Assembly (NCBI RefSeq): GCF_004535825.1
Contig: NZ_SGVY01000025.1
Location: 1-54,244, forward strand
Reading direction: 5' to 3'
DNA from: Segatella hominis
GTDB taxonomy: Bacteria; Bacteroidota; Bacteroidia; Bacteroidales; Bacteroidaceae
DNA length: 54,244 nucleotides
The notes beneath the pieces are model-generated. The model was not told where the DNA came from and did not search any database. It saw only the letters and a list, made by a program, of their open reading frames with translations. Made by a program: the position numbers and the translations under genes. Every line of letters begins with the position of its first letter. Position 1 is the first letter of the stretch. Below, piece by piece: positions 17,894-27,008 of the stretch.

Positions 17894-18937
17894 TTACTCT
17901 AAAGTCAGCCAGCCATTTTCCGTCCAGTTAATCTTCTTCTGAACCAGGATGCTGGCGCCATTTTTTGCAATACTGTAACCATGACAGAAGAAGAAGTCGC
18001 CATCGGGAAAGGAGTAGGCAGAACAATGGCCCATCGCCTCAAATTCCTTCTTATCGCCTTCAAGAATCAACGTGCCACCACCATTGCGCATATCCTTACC
18101 ATTCTTATCAAGATAAGGACCAGCAACATTCTTGCTTCTTCCTACTGCCACACGATAGTTGCTCTTGATGCCACGACAGCAGTAATCCCAACTCACGAAG
18201 AGATAGTAATAATCACCATGCTTCATGATGAAAGGAGCCTCTATGGCATTGGTGCCGGCAAACTTAGAGGTAGGGTTTAGTTCTGCAGAAGCATCGCCAA
18301 AAGCATGACGGCGGGCGATGGTCTGAGGCTTAGCGCCCTTCTTCACATGCATCGTCTTCTTATCGAGCTTAACCAACTGGATTCCATCCCAAAAAGACCC
18401 CCAAGCCATCCAAGGATTTCCCTTATCGTCTATCACAAAATTTGGATCAATAGCATTCCAGTTATCCCGTTTGCCTTCCGATGCGAGAATACAGCCTTCG
18501 TCCTTCCAACCATTCATATTCGCAAGCGAAGTATTACTGAGCAAGCCTATAGCTGAAGTATTCTTTCCAAAAGTAGAACAAGAATAGGCAAGATACCATT
18601 TATTCCTATAGTGGATAACATCCGGTGCCCAGATATGAGTATGAAAACCGGGCACACTATCATGAGTCCAGGCTGGTATCTCATGGTTCTTCAACACTCC
18701 CTCCCTGCACAATGTCCAATGCTTACGGTCGGCAGAAGTCATCTGCGAAATACCGTGACCAGTACTGTAAAGATAGTATTTCCCATTTTCATACGCCAGC
18801 ACTGGGTCGTGAACGAAAGGAGAATCTACGACAACCTGATCCGGATGGATTTGCTGCGCCTTGGCTTCTCCTACTCTATTTACAGCAGGAGCAGCAATGA
18901 TGATTGCTGCTCCCAATAGTATATCAGATATATTCAT
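17894..18937 (-). CDS. GH43 endo-1,5-alpha-L-arabinanase (single domain)
   Basis: 347 residues with a probable N-terminal signal (ILLGAAIIIAAPAVN). The five-blade propeller shows the three GH43 acids: the base D44 (VHDPV), the pKa modulator D164 (NAIDPNF) and the acid E233 (IEAPFI). The segments HTHIWAPDVIHY and NPWMAWGSFWDGIQLV are typical of arabinan endo-1,5-arabinosidases. It would cut the arabinan backbone to arabino-oligosaccharides. The gene starts 45 nt after the stop of the larger GH43 gene and is second in that operon. Confidence 0.9.
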   Translation of the reverse strand: MNISDILLGAAIIIAAPAVNRVGEAKAQQIHPDQVVVDSPFVHDPVLAYENGKYYLYSTGHGISQMTSADRKHWTLCREGVLKNHEIPAWTHDSVPGFHTHIWAPDVIHYRNKWYLAYSCSTFGKNTSAIGLLSNTSLANMNGWKDEGCILASEGKRDNWNAIDPNFVIDDKGNPWMAWGSFWDGIQLVKLDKKTMHVKKGAKPQTIARRHAFGDASAELNPTSKFAGTNAIEAPFIMKHGDYYYLFVSWDYCCRGIKSNYRVAVGRSKNVAGPYLDKNGKDMRNGGGTLILEGDKKEFEAMGHCSAYSFPDGDFFFCHGYSIAKNGASILVQKKINWTENGWLTLE

Positions 18938-18982
18938 ATGATTATACCTTATTATATATAAGCGAAATGATATATAGGCGAA

Positions 18983-21634
18983 TTACCTATTTATAAATTT
19001 CTTGCCATTCACAATCACTACACCCTTGTAGTTCTTATCTACCTGCTGACCAGCCAGGTTGTACCATTTGCCATCAGTCTGCTTCTTCTGAATGATGATA
19101 GGAGCCTCTATGCCTGTAGCAATGCTGGAACCATCAATATAGGAATTCTCACCTGTAAAGAAGAGATTGAGCTTGGCTGGTTTCTCGTTGATGGTCTTGG
19201 TATAGGAATAATTATAAACCTTCTTGGTTTTCGTGGTGATAACTGCAGTCATCTTGAAAGCGCCTGTAGCTTCATATTCCACGGTCATATCAACCAAAGA
19301 ACCATTCATATCCTGCACAAATGTTGACCAAGCGTAATTATTGGTGCAGCCAGTATTATTAGCTGCAATATTCTCCCAATTGTCATTGCGCAACATCACA
19401 TACTCCTTATAACCAGCTGTATTATGAGCCACATTGGAAACACCCAATACCCAACTCTTAAAATTAGCTGTACCTGCAGTATAGTTATAGAACTTGAATT
19501 GTGCTTTCTTACCAGCTTTTAGCGTATATTCCTGACTATAGTTGGTATTATAAGCATTCGTTGTATTCTTTTGTGCAGATACCGGATAATAGATAGGAGT
19601 TGTTTCCTCTGCAGCCTTATTCACCGTGAGATTGTACTCCTTCGTATAACTGTAATCGCCGCAGCTGATGGTCAATGTCATCACAACATGACCATTCTTA
19701 TAGACAACTCCACCAGGGGACATAACGCTTATATCGCTGGACTTCCAGGAAATCTTTGCTCCCATCAGTCCCTTGGTAGGCATCGTCTGACTGCAATTGA
19801 TAGTAGCTCCATCTGCGAAAGGTACAACTATATGATCTTTAGTATAAGCGATGGAAACTTCCGGTTTTGCCTTGACTGCCCAGATTTCCTGCTGGTATGT
19901 AAAATTATTCTGTCCTATAGCAAGACTACCACTGGAAGAAGAAAGCGCAGCTATACTCAGCGTCTTGACATTCGTATAATCAACGCTTTGCTCTACTAAG
20001 ACACCCCGATAAGTTACGCCACCGATTTCCAAATGGATATAGTCAGTTCCTGCGGTACGGCTCCAGGTACCGGATAAACTACCGGTAATCTTTCCATCAG
20101 CAGTCAACTGGATATTCACTGGCTTTTGATAAGCCTTGGAAGCTGCACTCTGATTATATTTGTGGCGAATGAACTGATATACACCCGGAATATCATCGTC
20201 GGCAACAGACGCCTTGGTTGCAATATCCTGATTGGTAACTTTCTCACCATTAAACTCGAATGGAGCAGCCATCAACCAGCCTTCATCATTCAGGAACAAC
20301 TGGTGTACTCGTACCTGATGACCTATACTTCCATCGTTGAACTTGGTATGATAAACCACAAAAGAACGACCTTCCTTATCGGTAAAGGCGGAATTATGTC
20401 CCTGTGCAATCTCTGCAACAGGCATTGTATCCCACTGATAACCACCCATGAGCAGCACACCGCGATTGTCGCCAGCGTTGGAATCATAGTTCTTCACAGC
20501 TCTGTCATATATGGCAGTTGTTCCCCAACAATCCTTATAAGGACCTGTAGGTTTGTCTGCACGGAAAATACGCATCTGATAACCGCCATCTGGTGCAAAA
20601 CCACCATAGCTCATAAAGAGAAACCAATACTTGCCAATCTTCTCTATATAGCTTGCTTCGCCTGATACATAGTGTCCACCAGCAATCTTCTTGCCGAAAT
20701 ATGGGTCACTGGTACAGTTGGCTGCAGCAGCTCCCGGTTGAGTCTTCACACCATTTACCTCATAATCATAGGTATATTCATAGTCACGAAGACCATTTTC
20801 CTCATTCAGTTTCAGCATGAAGATACCACCCGACCAGGAACCATATCCCATCCACAGATTACCCTCATCATCATAGAACACACAAGGGTCTATACAGTTA
20901 GGCCAGTAACTTCCCCAACTGCCCCCCACATTATAACGCTGCGGCAGAGTCGTTTCTCCTGTTGCAATCTCCAAGTCAGTATGCTTCCAGTCTTCTGCAG
21001 CAGCAAAACCATTATGCTCAAAAGTTCCCTGAAAACCTGAGAAAACGACAGGACCCTGATAAGTCCATGGACCTTCTGGACTTTTGGCAGTAAGACAAAC
21101 AATGGAAGATCCCCAGTGGTCGCCATTCAAACTCATATACATACACCATTTCCTCATCTTTTTATTGTAGATGACATCTGGTGCCCACTGATTGCCTTGC
21201 ACAGTATAATCTTTATATTGCCATTGGTGCGCATCAAAGTTACCGAAATCTACTTCCTTGCCCTGATAGTTTTTTACCTTCTTGATGACATGAAGCGAAT
21301 AAGCATTCTTGTAATTGACAGTTCCACCAGAAGGACCGGCAAAGAGACTATTGTTGGCATCCGTACTCTCCTCACCAACCCTGAATGTAGTCCAACTGCG
21401 ATAGTTGCGAGACGAATAGGTTTTTCCACGACCCAGATGCGAACCATAGACATAATACACTGGGGAAGTTTTAGAGGTAAAAGTATCTACAACAATAGAA
21501 GGATCGTGAACAGAAATACGACCGCTATAGGTACGGTTCTTATACAGATTCTGAAGTTCAGAATCTGTAAGTTGAGTCTGTGCCATTGCCGAGAAAGACA
21601 AAAGACAGAGCGTTGATAGGAAAAGTTTCTTCAT
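18983..21634 (-). CDS. Multidomain secreted GH43 arabinanase
   Basis: 883 residues, signal peptide ending SAMAQ (~19). The GH43 propeller has D44 (VHDPS), D249 (NCIDPC) and E326 (SGEASY). A small beta domain like the GH43_C module of extracellular endo-arabinanases follows (~480-580), then an atrophied Ig-like domain (~600-680) and a beta-sandwich that may bind carbohydrate (~690-835). The last 40 residues contain WYNLAGQQVDKNYKGVV and NGKKFINR, a tail widespread in Prevotella secreted proteins that resembles a type IX secretion sorting domain; that role is inference. Its promoter carries two arabinan boxes, and it leads the two-gene GH43 operon. Confidence 0.9.
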   Translation of the reverse strand: MKKLFLSTLCLLSFSAMAQTQLTDSELQNLYKNRTYSGRISVHDPSIVVDTFTSKTSPVYYVYGSHLGRGKTYSSRNYRSWTTFRVGEESTDANNSLFAGPSGGTVNYKNAYSLHVIKKVKNYQGKEVDFGNFDAHQWQYKDYTVQGNQWAPDVIYNKKMRKWCMYMSLNGDHWGSSIVCLTAKSPEGPWTYQGPVVFSGFQGTFEHNGFAAAEDWKHTDLEIATGETTLPQRYNVGGSWGSYWPNCIDPCVFYDDEGNLWMGYGSWSGGIFMLKLNEENGLRDYEYTYDYEVNGVKTQPGAAAANCTSDPYFGKKIAGGHYVSGEASYIEKIGKYWFLFMSYGGFAPDGGYQMRIFRADKPTGPYKDCWGTTAIYDRAVKNYDSNAGDNRGVLLMGGYQWDTMPVAEIAQGHNSAFTDKEGRSFVVYHTKFNDGSIGHQVRVHQLFLNDEGWLMAAPFEFNGEKVTNQDIATKASVADDDIPGVYQFIRHKYNQSAASKAYQKPVNIQLTADGKITGSLSGTWSRTAGTDYIHLEIGGVTYRGVLVEQSVDYTNVKTLSIAALSSSSGSLAIGQNNFTYQQEIWAVKAKPEVSIAYTKDHIVVPFADGATINCSQTMPTKGLMGAKISWKSSDISVMSPGGVVYKNGHVVMTLTISCGDYSYTKEYNLTVNKAAEETTPIYYPVSAQKNTTNAYNTNYSQEYTLKAGKKAQFKFYNYTAGTANFKSWVLGVSNVAHNTAGYKEYVMLRNDNWENIAANNTGCTNNYAWSTFVQDMNGSLVDMTVEYEATGAFKMTAVITTKTKKVYNYSYTKTINEKPAKLNLFFTGENSYIDGSSIATGIEAPIIIQKKQTDGKWYNLAGQQVDKNYKGVVIVNGKKFINR

Positions 21635-21679
21635 ATCTGTTTCTTAAGTTTAATTATTTACGATTTGTTTTTACAGACG

Positions 21680-21738
21680 CAAAGTTACTAATTACAAAGC
21701 AACCGAAGGTGGACAAAAGAGAATAATAGGTGGACAAC
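21680..21738 (-). promoter_or_regulatory. GH43 operon promoter with two arabinan boxes
   Basis: On the minus strand the -7 element TAACTTTG (21680-21687) is preceded after exactly 20 nt by TTTGTCCACC (21708-21717). A second copy, GTTGTCCACC (21729-21738), lies one 21-bp period upstream, two helical turns. The tandem, same-face arrangement is what an AraC-family dimer would bind. The rest of 21739-21858 shows only a short direct repeat, ACAGCCTTAG. Confidence 0.65.
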
Positions 21739-21858
21739 TGACACCCTACTTCCGTTTTTCTCCCTAAAAACAGCCTTAGACAAAAGAATTCTTCTTCAAT
21801 AAACAGCCTTAGCCTTACGGAATCTCCTTCAAGAAGCGAAAAGCCAATACTTTATACT

Positions 21859-24837
21859 TTACGAAATCTCCTCCTTGAAACTCGAAGGAGCCATTCCATA
21901 CTGCTTGGTAAAGCAACGGGTAAAATACTTTGGATCATTGAAACCCACACGATAAGCAATCTCTGTGATATTACGGTTTGCCACATTGTCGGTAATCATT
22001 TTTCTGGCAATATCCAAGCGGTAATTGCGGATAAACTGAGAGGTAGGGAGTCCTGTCTCAGCATTCAGTTTCTTGCTGAGCACACTGCGATTCATTCCCA
22101 AGGCATCAGCCAACTCCTGGACACCAAACTCAGAATCATGGAAATTCTTCTCCATGATACTCATCACTTCATCCATGAAAGGTATGGAATTTTTCTCTAC
22201 CGCCTCCTTGTCTGCTAAAACCGTCTTGTCCTGACTTTCCTGATAGCGTCGCTGATTTTCCAGAATCGCCTGAATACGGTTCTGCAACTTACCCGGCTCA
22301 TCACTTTCCTTCAGAGCCGCCTCTATCGGACGGTAAAGTGCCTCTACTTCCTGTTCACGCATCTTTTCCAGGCGGCGCATATAGAGATACTGTACGGCGG
22401 CAATGATACCTATCAGGATGATAGATACAAACCACCAACTCTTCCAGAAATAAGGGGTTACACTCACCTCGATGCTCGCCACCTGTTCCTGGGAGGAAGC
22501 AATGGAAGGAGCATACTTCACCTCAAACTCATAGTCGCCAGCTGGCAAGGTGGAATAGCGTACACTGTGCTGCCCTGGCTGAAGTTGTACCCAGTCATTC
22601 TCATATCCTTTCATCCTACAGAGATAGACTCCCTGTGTCTCACTACCATAATTGAGCGCAGAGAAATGAATGGTAAATGACTTATCACTCTCATGCAAGC
22701 GGATTTTCTTGGCTAAGGAAATATCCTCATCCAGATATTTGCTGCCAGCAAGAACAGGTTGGTTATCTACGAAAAGTTCAGTAAAGCGCAGATTCTTCTG
22801 AGTATAGGAATTATGATTGAACCCCTTGACTGCCATCATTCCACAGTCCGTTCCTAAATAGATGACTCCAGAACGTGAACGGATGGCACCATTAAAATAG
22901 AACTGCGCACTCAGCAAACCATCATTCTTATAGAAACTACTGAATGTCTCGGTCTTTGGATTAAACACAGAAAGTCCATGATCAGTAGCTATCCAGAGCA
23001 TCCCCTGCTGATCTTCCACGATTCCCTTTACAGTATTATTCGCCAAACCATTGGACATCGTAAAAGACCTGATTTCCTGTTTTCCAGACTGATTTGTGGA
23101 AAGACTGTACATTCCATATCCATTACTACCCATCCAAATCTTGCCATCATGAGTCTGGCAGAAAGAGAGTATTTTATCAATAACCCCACTCTCTGGATTA
23201 TCCAACTTATAAGGGTGTCGCTTAACTGCAAAAAAGCGCTTACCTGAATGGCGGGATTTCAAATCCACCTCCAGATATCCTCTAATTTCTCCCATCAAAA
23301 GACGTCCATCCTGGGTAATCAGACTGCCGATACATCCAGGCACCGACAAAGCCTCTGGGAATGGAATTTCCAATTGCTTACGTTTCAAATCATAAAAGAA
23401 CAGACCGACATTGGTTCCAATCCACATACCATCATTCCGCCCATCGTAAGCCAAAGCACCCACGAAATAAAGCAAATCGTGGTATTTTCCTTCTGTCAGG
23501 ATACGGGAAATCTGTCCTGGATGCTGAAGATTCATGACAGCCAAACCTGATCCCCATGTACCAATCCAGAGATTTCCCTTGGAGTCGGCAGTGAGAGCAG
23601 ATACACTGTTGTGCGGCAAACCGGAATTGGCTGTCGTATAATGGATAAAATGGTCGGAATGGGGCATCAGACAATTGAGACCGCCCTCGACCGTTCCTGC
23701 ATAGAGCGTACCATCAGGCGCCGAATACATGGCATTGACAGCATTGGGGGAAAGACTGCCTGGATGATCAGGGTCATGACGATAGAATTCCAACTGAAGC
23801 TGGCGTGGCATCAATTTGGTAATACCACCCGCCTCCGTGCCGACCCAAATCTGTCCGTCTCGGGAAAAAAGAGAATTAACAAAGTTACTGCTCAAGGGAT
23901 TGACAGGACTGCTGATATTCCAATGCTCTATTTCCTGCGTCTTATCATCAAGAATATCTACACCGCAGAGAGAGCCCACTAAAAGTTTGCCTTCCGGAGA
24001 AATCGCCAGACTTGTTACAACCTCATGCTGCAGGGAATGGCGGGTATCAGCAGAACAATGATACACTTGCTTATTACTATTGAACAAACCCTTATTGGTA
24101 GCCAGCCAGATTTTTTGATGATAATAAATCACAGCACCGGCAAAGTTATTACCCAACGGAGCAAATTGAGAAGTTAAATCTCTGGCTAACAGGCGGTTAT
24201 TCTTCACATAAAACTCACTAACTTTACCCTCATTGCAGATAACGACAGTTCCCTTGCCATACACATCACATAGCCCTAAATCTGGTGCATTGAAAGGACA
24301 AGAAGCAAACAGGATGCTGTTGATCTCCCCCTTCTCATTGAAGGCAAAACGATAAATTCCTACCTGAGAAAGCATCCACATATTACCTTTTGAATCGCAA
24401 TACATACGGGTACAGAATTGCTTGAGTGCCTTAGAGAGCTTTTGAGCAAGTGCCTCATTCTCACAAGGTGGAACTATAGCCTGCATGGTCTTGAGGTCTA
24501 AAACTTGCGGACCTTCCTCGAAGGCTATCCACAAGCGCCGAAACGAGTCTTCATATACATTCCTGCAATTATTGCTTCTCAACTGCACACCGATAGCCCC
24601 TAATCCAAAATTCAGAAAATCATATCCGTCATAGCGCACCAGACCGCCTCCATGTGTGCTAATCCACATATAACCATAAGAATCCTGAAAAATATCATCG
24701 GCAAAATTGTTGGGCATTCCTGATGCCATGTTGAGATAACTGGCATGATAACGATTAGGAAGGCTACCCTGAGCAAAGATGCCCAAGTTAACTATCAGAA
24801 CCATTATCAATATAAACAAGTATCTCACCATATTCAT
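21859..24837 (-). CDS. Membrane-spanning propeller sensor with AraC output, no kinase
   Basis: About 992 residues. The N-terminal signal or membrane helix (YLFILIMVLIVNLGIF) leads into a periplasmic double beta-propeller with repeated blades such as GYMWISTHGGGLVRYDG, GNLWIGTWGSGLAVMN and MLWIATDHGLSVFNP. A Y_Y_Y domain follows, then a membrane helix (~800-820), a short charged linker and a C-terminal AraC HTH domain (~895-990, VQELADALGMNRSVLSKKL, then ITEIAYRVGFNDPKYFTRCF). Hybrid two-component sensors have kinase and receiver domains between the membrane helix and the HTH; here about 70 residues replace them. It lies beside the GH43 genes and is their likely regulator. The start at 24837 lies just downstream of the -7 element. 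Confidence 0.9.
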   Translation of the reverse strand: MNMVRYLFILIMVLIVNLGIFAQGSLPNRYHASYLNMASGMPNNFADDIFQDSYGYMWISTHGGGLVRYDGYDFLNFGLGAIGVQLRSNNCRNVYEDSFRRLWIAFEEGPQVLDLKTMQAIVPPCENEALAQKLSKALKQFCTRMYCDSKGNMWMLSQVGIYRFAFNEKGEINSILFASCPFNAPDLGLCDVYGKGTVVICNEGKVSEFYVKNNRLLARDLTSQFAPLGNNFAGAVIYYHQKIWLATNKGLFNSNKQVYHCSADTRHSLQHEVVTSLAISPEGKLLVGSLCGVDILDDKTQEIEHWNISSPVNPLSSNFVNSLFSRDGQIWVGTEAGGITKLMPRQLQLEFYRHDPDHPGSLSPNAVNAMYSAPDGTLYAGTVEGGLNCLMPHSDHFIHYTTANSGLPHNSVSALTADSKGNLWIGTWGSGLAVMNLQHPGQISRILTEGKYHDLLYFVGALAYDGRNDGMWIGTNVGLFFYDLKRKQLEIPFPEALSVPGCIGSLITQDGRLLMGEIRGYLEVDLKSRHSGKRFFAVKRHPYKLDNPESGVIDKILSFCQTHDGKIWMGSNGYGMYSLSTNQSGKQEIRSFTMSNGLANNTVKGIVEDQQGMLWIATDHGLSVFNPKTETFSSFYKNDGLLSAQFYFNGAIRSRSGVIYLGTDCGMMAVKGFNHNSYTQKNLRFTELFVDNQPVLAGSKYLDEDISLAKKIRLHESDKSFTIHFSALNYGSETQGVYLCRMKGYENDWVQLQPGQHSVRYSTLPAGDYEFEVKYAPSIASSQEQVASIEVSVTPYFWKSWWFVSIILIGIIAAVQYLYMRRLEKMREQEVEALYRPIEAALKESDEPGKLQNRIQAILENQRRYQESQDKTVLADKEAVEKNSIPFMDEVMSIMEKNFHDSEFGVQELADALGMNRSVLSKKLNAETGLPTSQFIRNYRLDIARKMITDNVANRNITEIAYRVGFNDPKYFTRCFTKQYGMAPSSFKEEIS

Positions 24838-24848
24838 TATATTCAATG

Positions 24849-24856
24849 CAAAAATA
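24849..24856 (-). promoter_or_regulatory. -7 element of the propeller-AraC regulator gene
   Basis: TATTTTTG on the minus strand, 11 nt upstream of the ATG at 24837, so the leader is very short or absent. It rules out the longer frame starting at 24915. Confidence 0.5.
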
Positions 24857-24896
24857 CAAAGAATATTTGAAAAGAAAGAATTTTTAGAAAAAAAAC

Positions 24897-24928
24897 GTCC
24901 CAATAAGCCAATCACGGCTTACTGGGAC
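24897..24928 (-). terminator. Terminator of the amylase gene cluster
   Basis: Arms of 13 nt (24897-24909 and 24916-24928) with a 6-nt loop and one wobble. On the minus strand it is followed by a run of eight T. It insulates the regulator gene from transcripts of the upstream GH13 genes. Confidence 0.85.
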
Positions 24929-24996
24929 ATCAATCAAAGTAATGAATATATATGTTTGATATTCAAATCAGAAATAATAAAATTCAAATCAGATAT

Positions 24997-26922
24997 TTAG
25001 AACTCGAGCACCATTGTCTGGCGTGGACGAAGCTTCACGTTCTTATCGATAAGGACAGTACGACCATTGGTTACATCTGTAGCCTTTGCCGCATTGCCGA
25101 TAATCTCTGCATAACGGCTCACATTGAGTTCGTTGGCTTCATTCTTACCATTGATGATGGTCATCACATTCTTACCCTTGTATTGACGGGCAATAACATA
25201 AACACCATTCTGAGGACAGAACTGGGTCTGCTTTCCCTTAGTAATTACCTCATTCCCCTGACGCCAATGCAAGAGATTGCTCAACCAGTTGAACATCTGG
25301 TTTTCAGCATTCGTTCTTCCTTCTGCTGTGAAAGCATTATGCTGATCACCAGTCCATCCACCAGGGAAGTCCTTACGAACATTACCATCGGTAACACTCT
25401 TAGTACCATTCATCAGAACCTCAGTACCATAATAGAGTTGAGGAGTACGGTTGACTGTCAGAAGAAGTGCCAACGCCTGCTTCAAAGCTAATGAGTCTTT
25501 TCCTTCACCCAAGAATCGGTCGGTATCATGATTTTCCACAAATGCCATCACACTCTTTGGATTAGGATAGAGATAATCGTAGCAGAATACATTGTAGATA
25601 CGATTCATTCCATTCCACCAATCATCCGTCTCTTCCTTCTTGGCACTATTGATACGGTCGTAGAAGGCAAAGTCCATGACAGTCTTCAGATAACTGTTTT
25701 TCTCTGACAGTTTGCTGTCTTTCTGCCAAGCAGCCGTATAAGCAGGCTCTGTTACCCAAGTTTCACCTACGGTATTAAAGTTAGGATATTCCTGATCCAG
25801 CGTCTTCATCCACAAAGCCATGGCATCACGGTCTGCGTATGGATAAGTATCCATGCGAATACCATCTATACCCACTGTTTCAATCCACCACTCGCTGTTT
25901 TGTATAAGGTATTTGATGACATGTGGGTTGCGCTGATTCAAATCTGGCATAGAAGGCACAAACCAGCCATCTACAGTCTCCTTAAAGTCAACTTTGCTGG
26001 CATACGGATCCAAAACCGGAGTCAACTTATAGCTGGTCTGCTTATACATATCATTCACAGTGCGTGCACCATCTACAGTACCTATCTTTTTCAGATGTTC
26101 AGGAGTCTGGTATTCAGGAAGCAACCACTCTGGAGCATTAAACCAGTCTTTGGATGGCATATCAGCTACCCAAGGATGCTCAAAACCGCAATGGTTGAAA
26201 ATCATATCCATCACCACCTTCAATCCCTTCTGGTGAGCCTCATCAATCAACTTTTTGTATTCAGCATTGGTACCAAAACGAGGATCTACACGATAGTAAT
26301 TGGTAGTAGCATAACCATGATAAGTACTGTTCTTGCCATCATTAGGGCTATCATTCTCCAATACTGGAGTAAACCATAATGCGGTAACACCCAGTTGGTT
26401 GAAATAATCCAAATGCTGGCGGATACCTTCCAGGTCACCACCATGACGAAGACTTGGTGCCTTACGGTCGCAAGTCTTGTCTCTCATAGTCTTGAAAGCA
26501 TCATTCTTAGGATTACCATTCGCAAAGCGGTCTGGCATCAACATATAGAGCACATCCTCATTGCTAAAGCCTATGCGCTTATCACCAGCCATTTCACGGT
26601 TTTTCAGTTGGTACTTCACCTTCTTGACAGACTTACCCTGCTTGAATTTCAAGGTCATTTCTCCCGCCTTTGCACCCTCTAAGTTGAGATAAACCAAGAG
26701 ATAGTTAGGAGATTCGAGTTTTGCGACAGAATCGACGCGAACGCCAGGATAATCAATCTCAACATCCGCATTTCGCACGTCTTTACCATACACCATCAAC
26801 TGGAGAGAAGCATCCTTCATACCTACATACCAGTCTGTTGGTTCAATGCGATCAACAGAGACCGCTGCATTCATGCTCATTGTACCCATAAGCAACATTA
26901 ACGATACAAATATTTTTCTCAT
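24997..26922 (-). CDS. susA: SusA-like GH13 neopullulanase / alpha-amylase
   Basis: 641 residues with a signal peptide (LMGTMSMNA, ~19). An N-terminal cyclomaltodextrinase-like beta domain (~25-110) precedes the GH13 barrel. Conserved regions: DMIFNH (239-244), GIRMD with nucleophile D358, VGETWV with acid E387, and VENHDTDR with D466. It would cut maltodextrins in the periplasm to maltose, glucose or panose. The start at 26922 is the first ATG followed by a signal peptide. It lies 86 nt after the pullulanase gene, and the two are probably co-transcribed. The assignment to SusA rests on domain order and locus context. Confidence 0.9.
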   Translation of the reverse strand: MRKIFVSLMLLMGTMSMNAAVSVDRIEPTDWYVGMKDASLQLMVYGKDVRNADVEIDYPGVRVDSVAKLESPNYLLVYLNLEGAKAGEMTLKFKQGKSVKKVKYQLKNREMAGDKRIGFSNEDVLYMLMPDRFANGNPKNDAFKTMRDKTCDRKAPSLRHGGDLEGIRQHLDYFNQLGVTALWFTPVLENDSPNDGKNSTYHGYATTNYYRVDPRFGTNAEYKKLIDEAHQKGLKVVMDMIFNHCGFEHPWVADMPSKDWFNAPEWLLPEYQTPEHLKKIGTVDGARTVNDMYKQTSYKLTPVLDPYASKVDFKETVDGWFVPSMPDLNQRNPHVIKYLIQNSEWWIETVGIDGIRMDTYPYADRDAMALWMKTLDQEYPNFNTVGETWVTEPAYTAAWQKDSKLSEKNSYLKTVMDFAFYDRINSAKKEETDDWWNGMNRIYNVFCYDYLYPNPKSVMAFVENHDTDRFLGEGKDSLALKQALALLLTVNRTPQLYYGTEVLMNGTKSVTDGNVRKDFPGGWTGDQHNAFTAEGRTNAENQMFNWLSNLLHWRQGNEVITKGKQTQFCPQNGVYVIARQYKGKNVMTIINGKNEANELNVSRYAEIIGNAAKATDVTNGRTVLIDKNVKLRPRQTMVLEF

Positions 26923-27008
26923 TTTCTTATAGATTAAGTCAATAGTAAAATTATATTTTATAATGAATTTTTCCTGATGATATCTTGAATCATTGCCAAC
27001 TTTCATGC

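Noticed and set aside
21859-24837. Standard hybrid two-component sensor
   Set aside because: No histidine kinase, ATPase or receiver motif is found between the membrane helix and the AraC domain.
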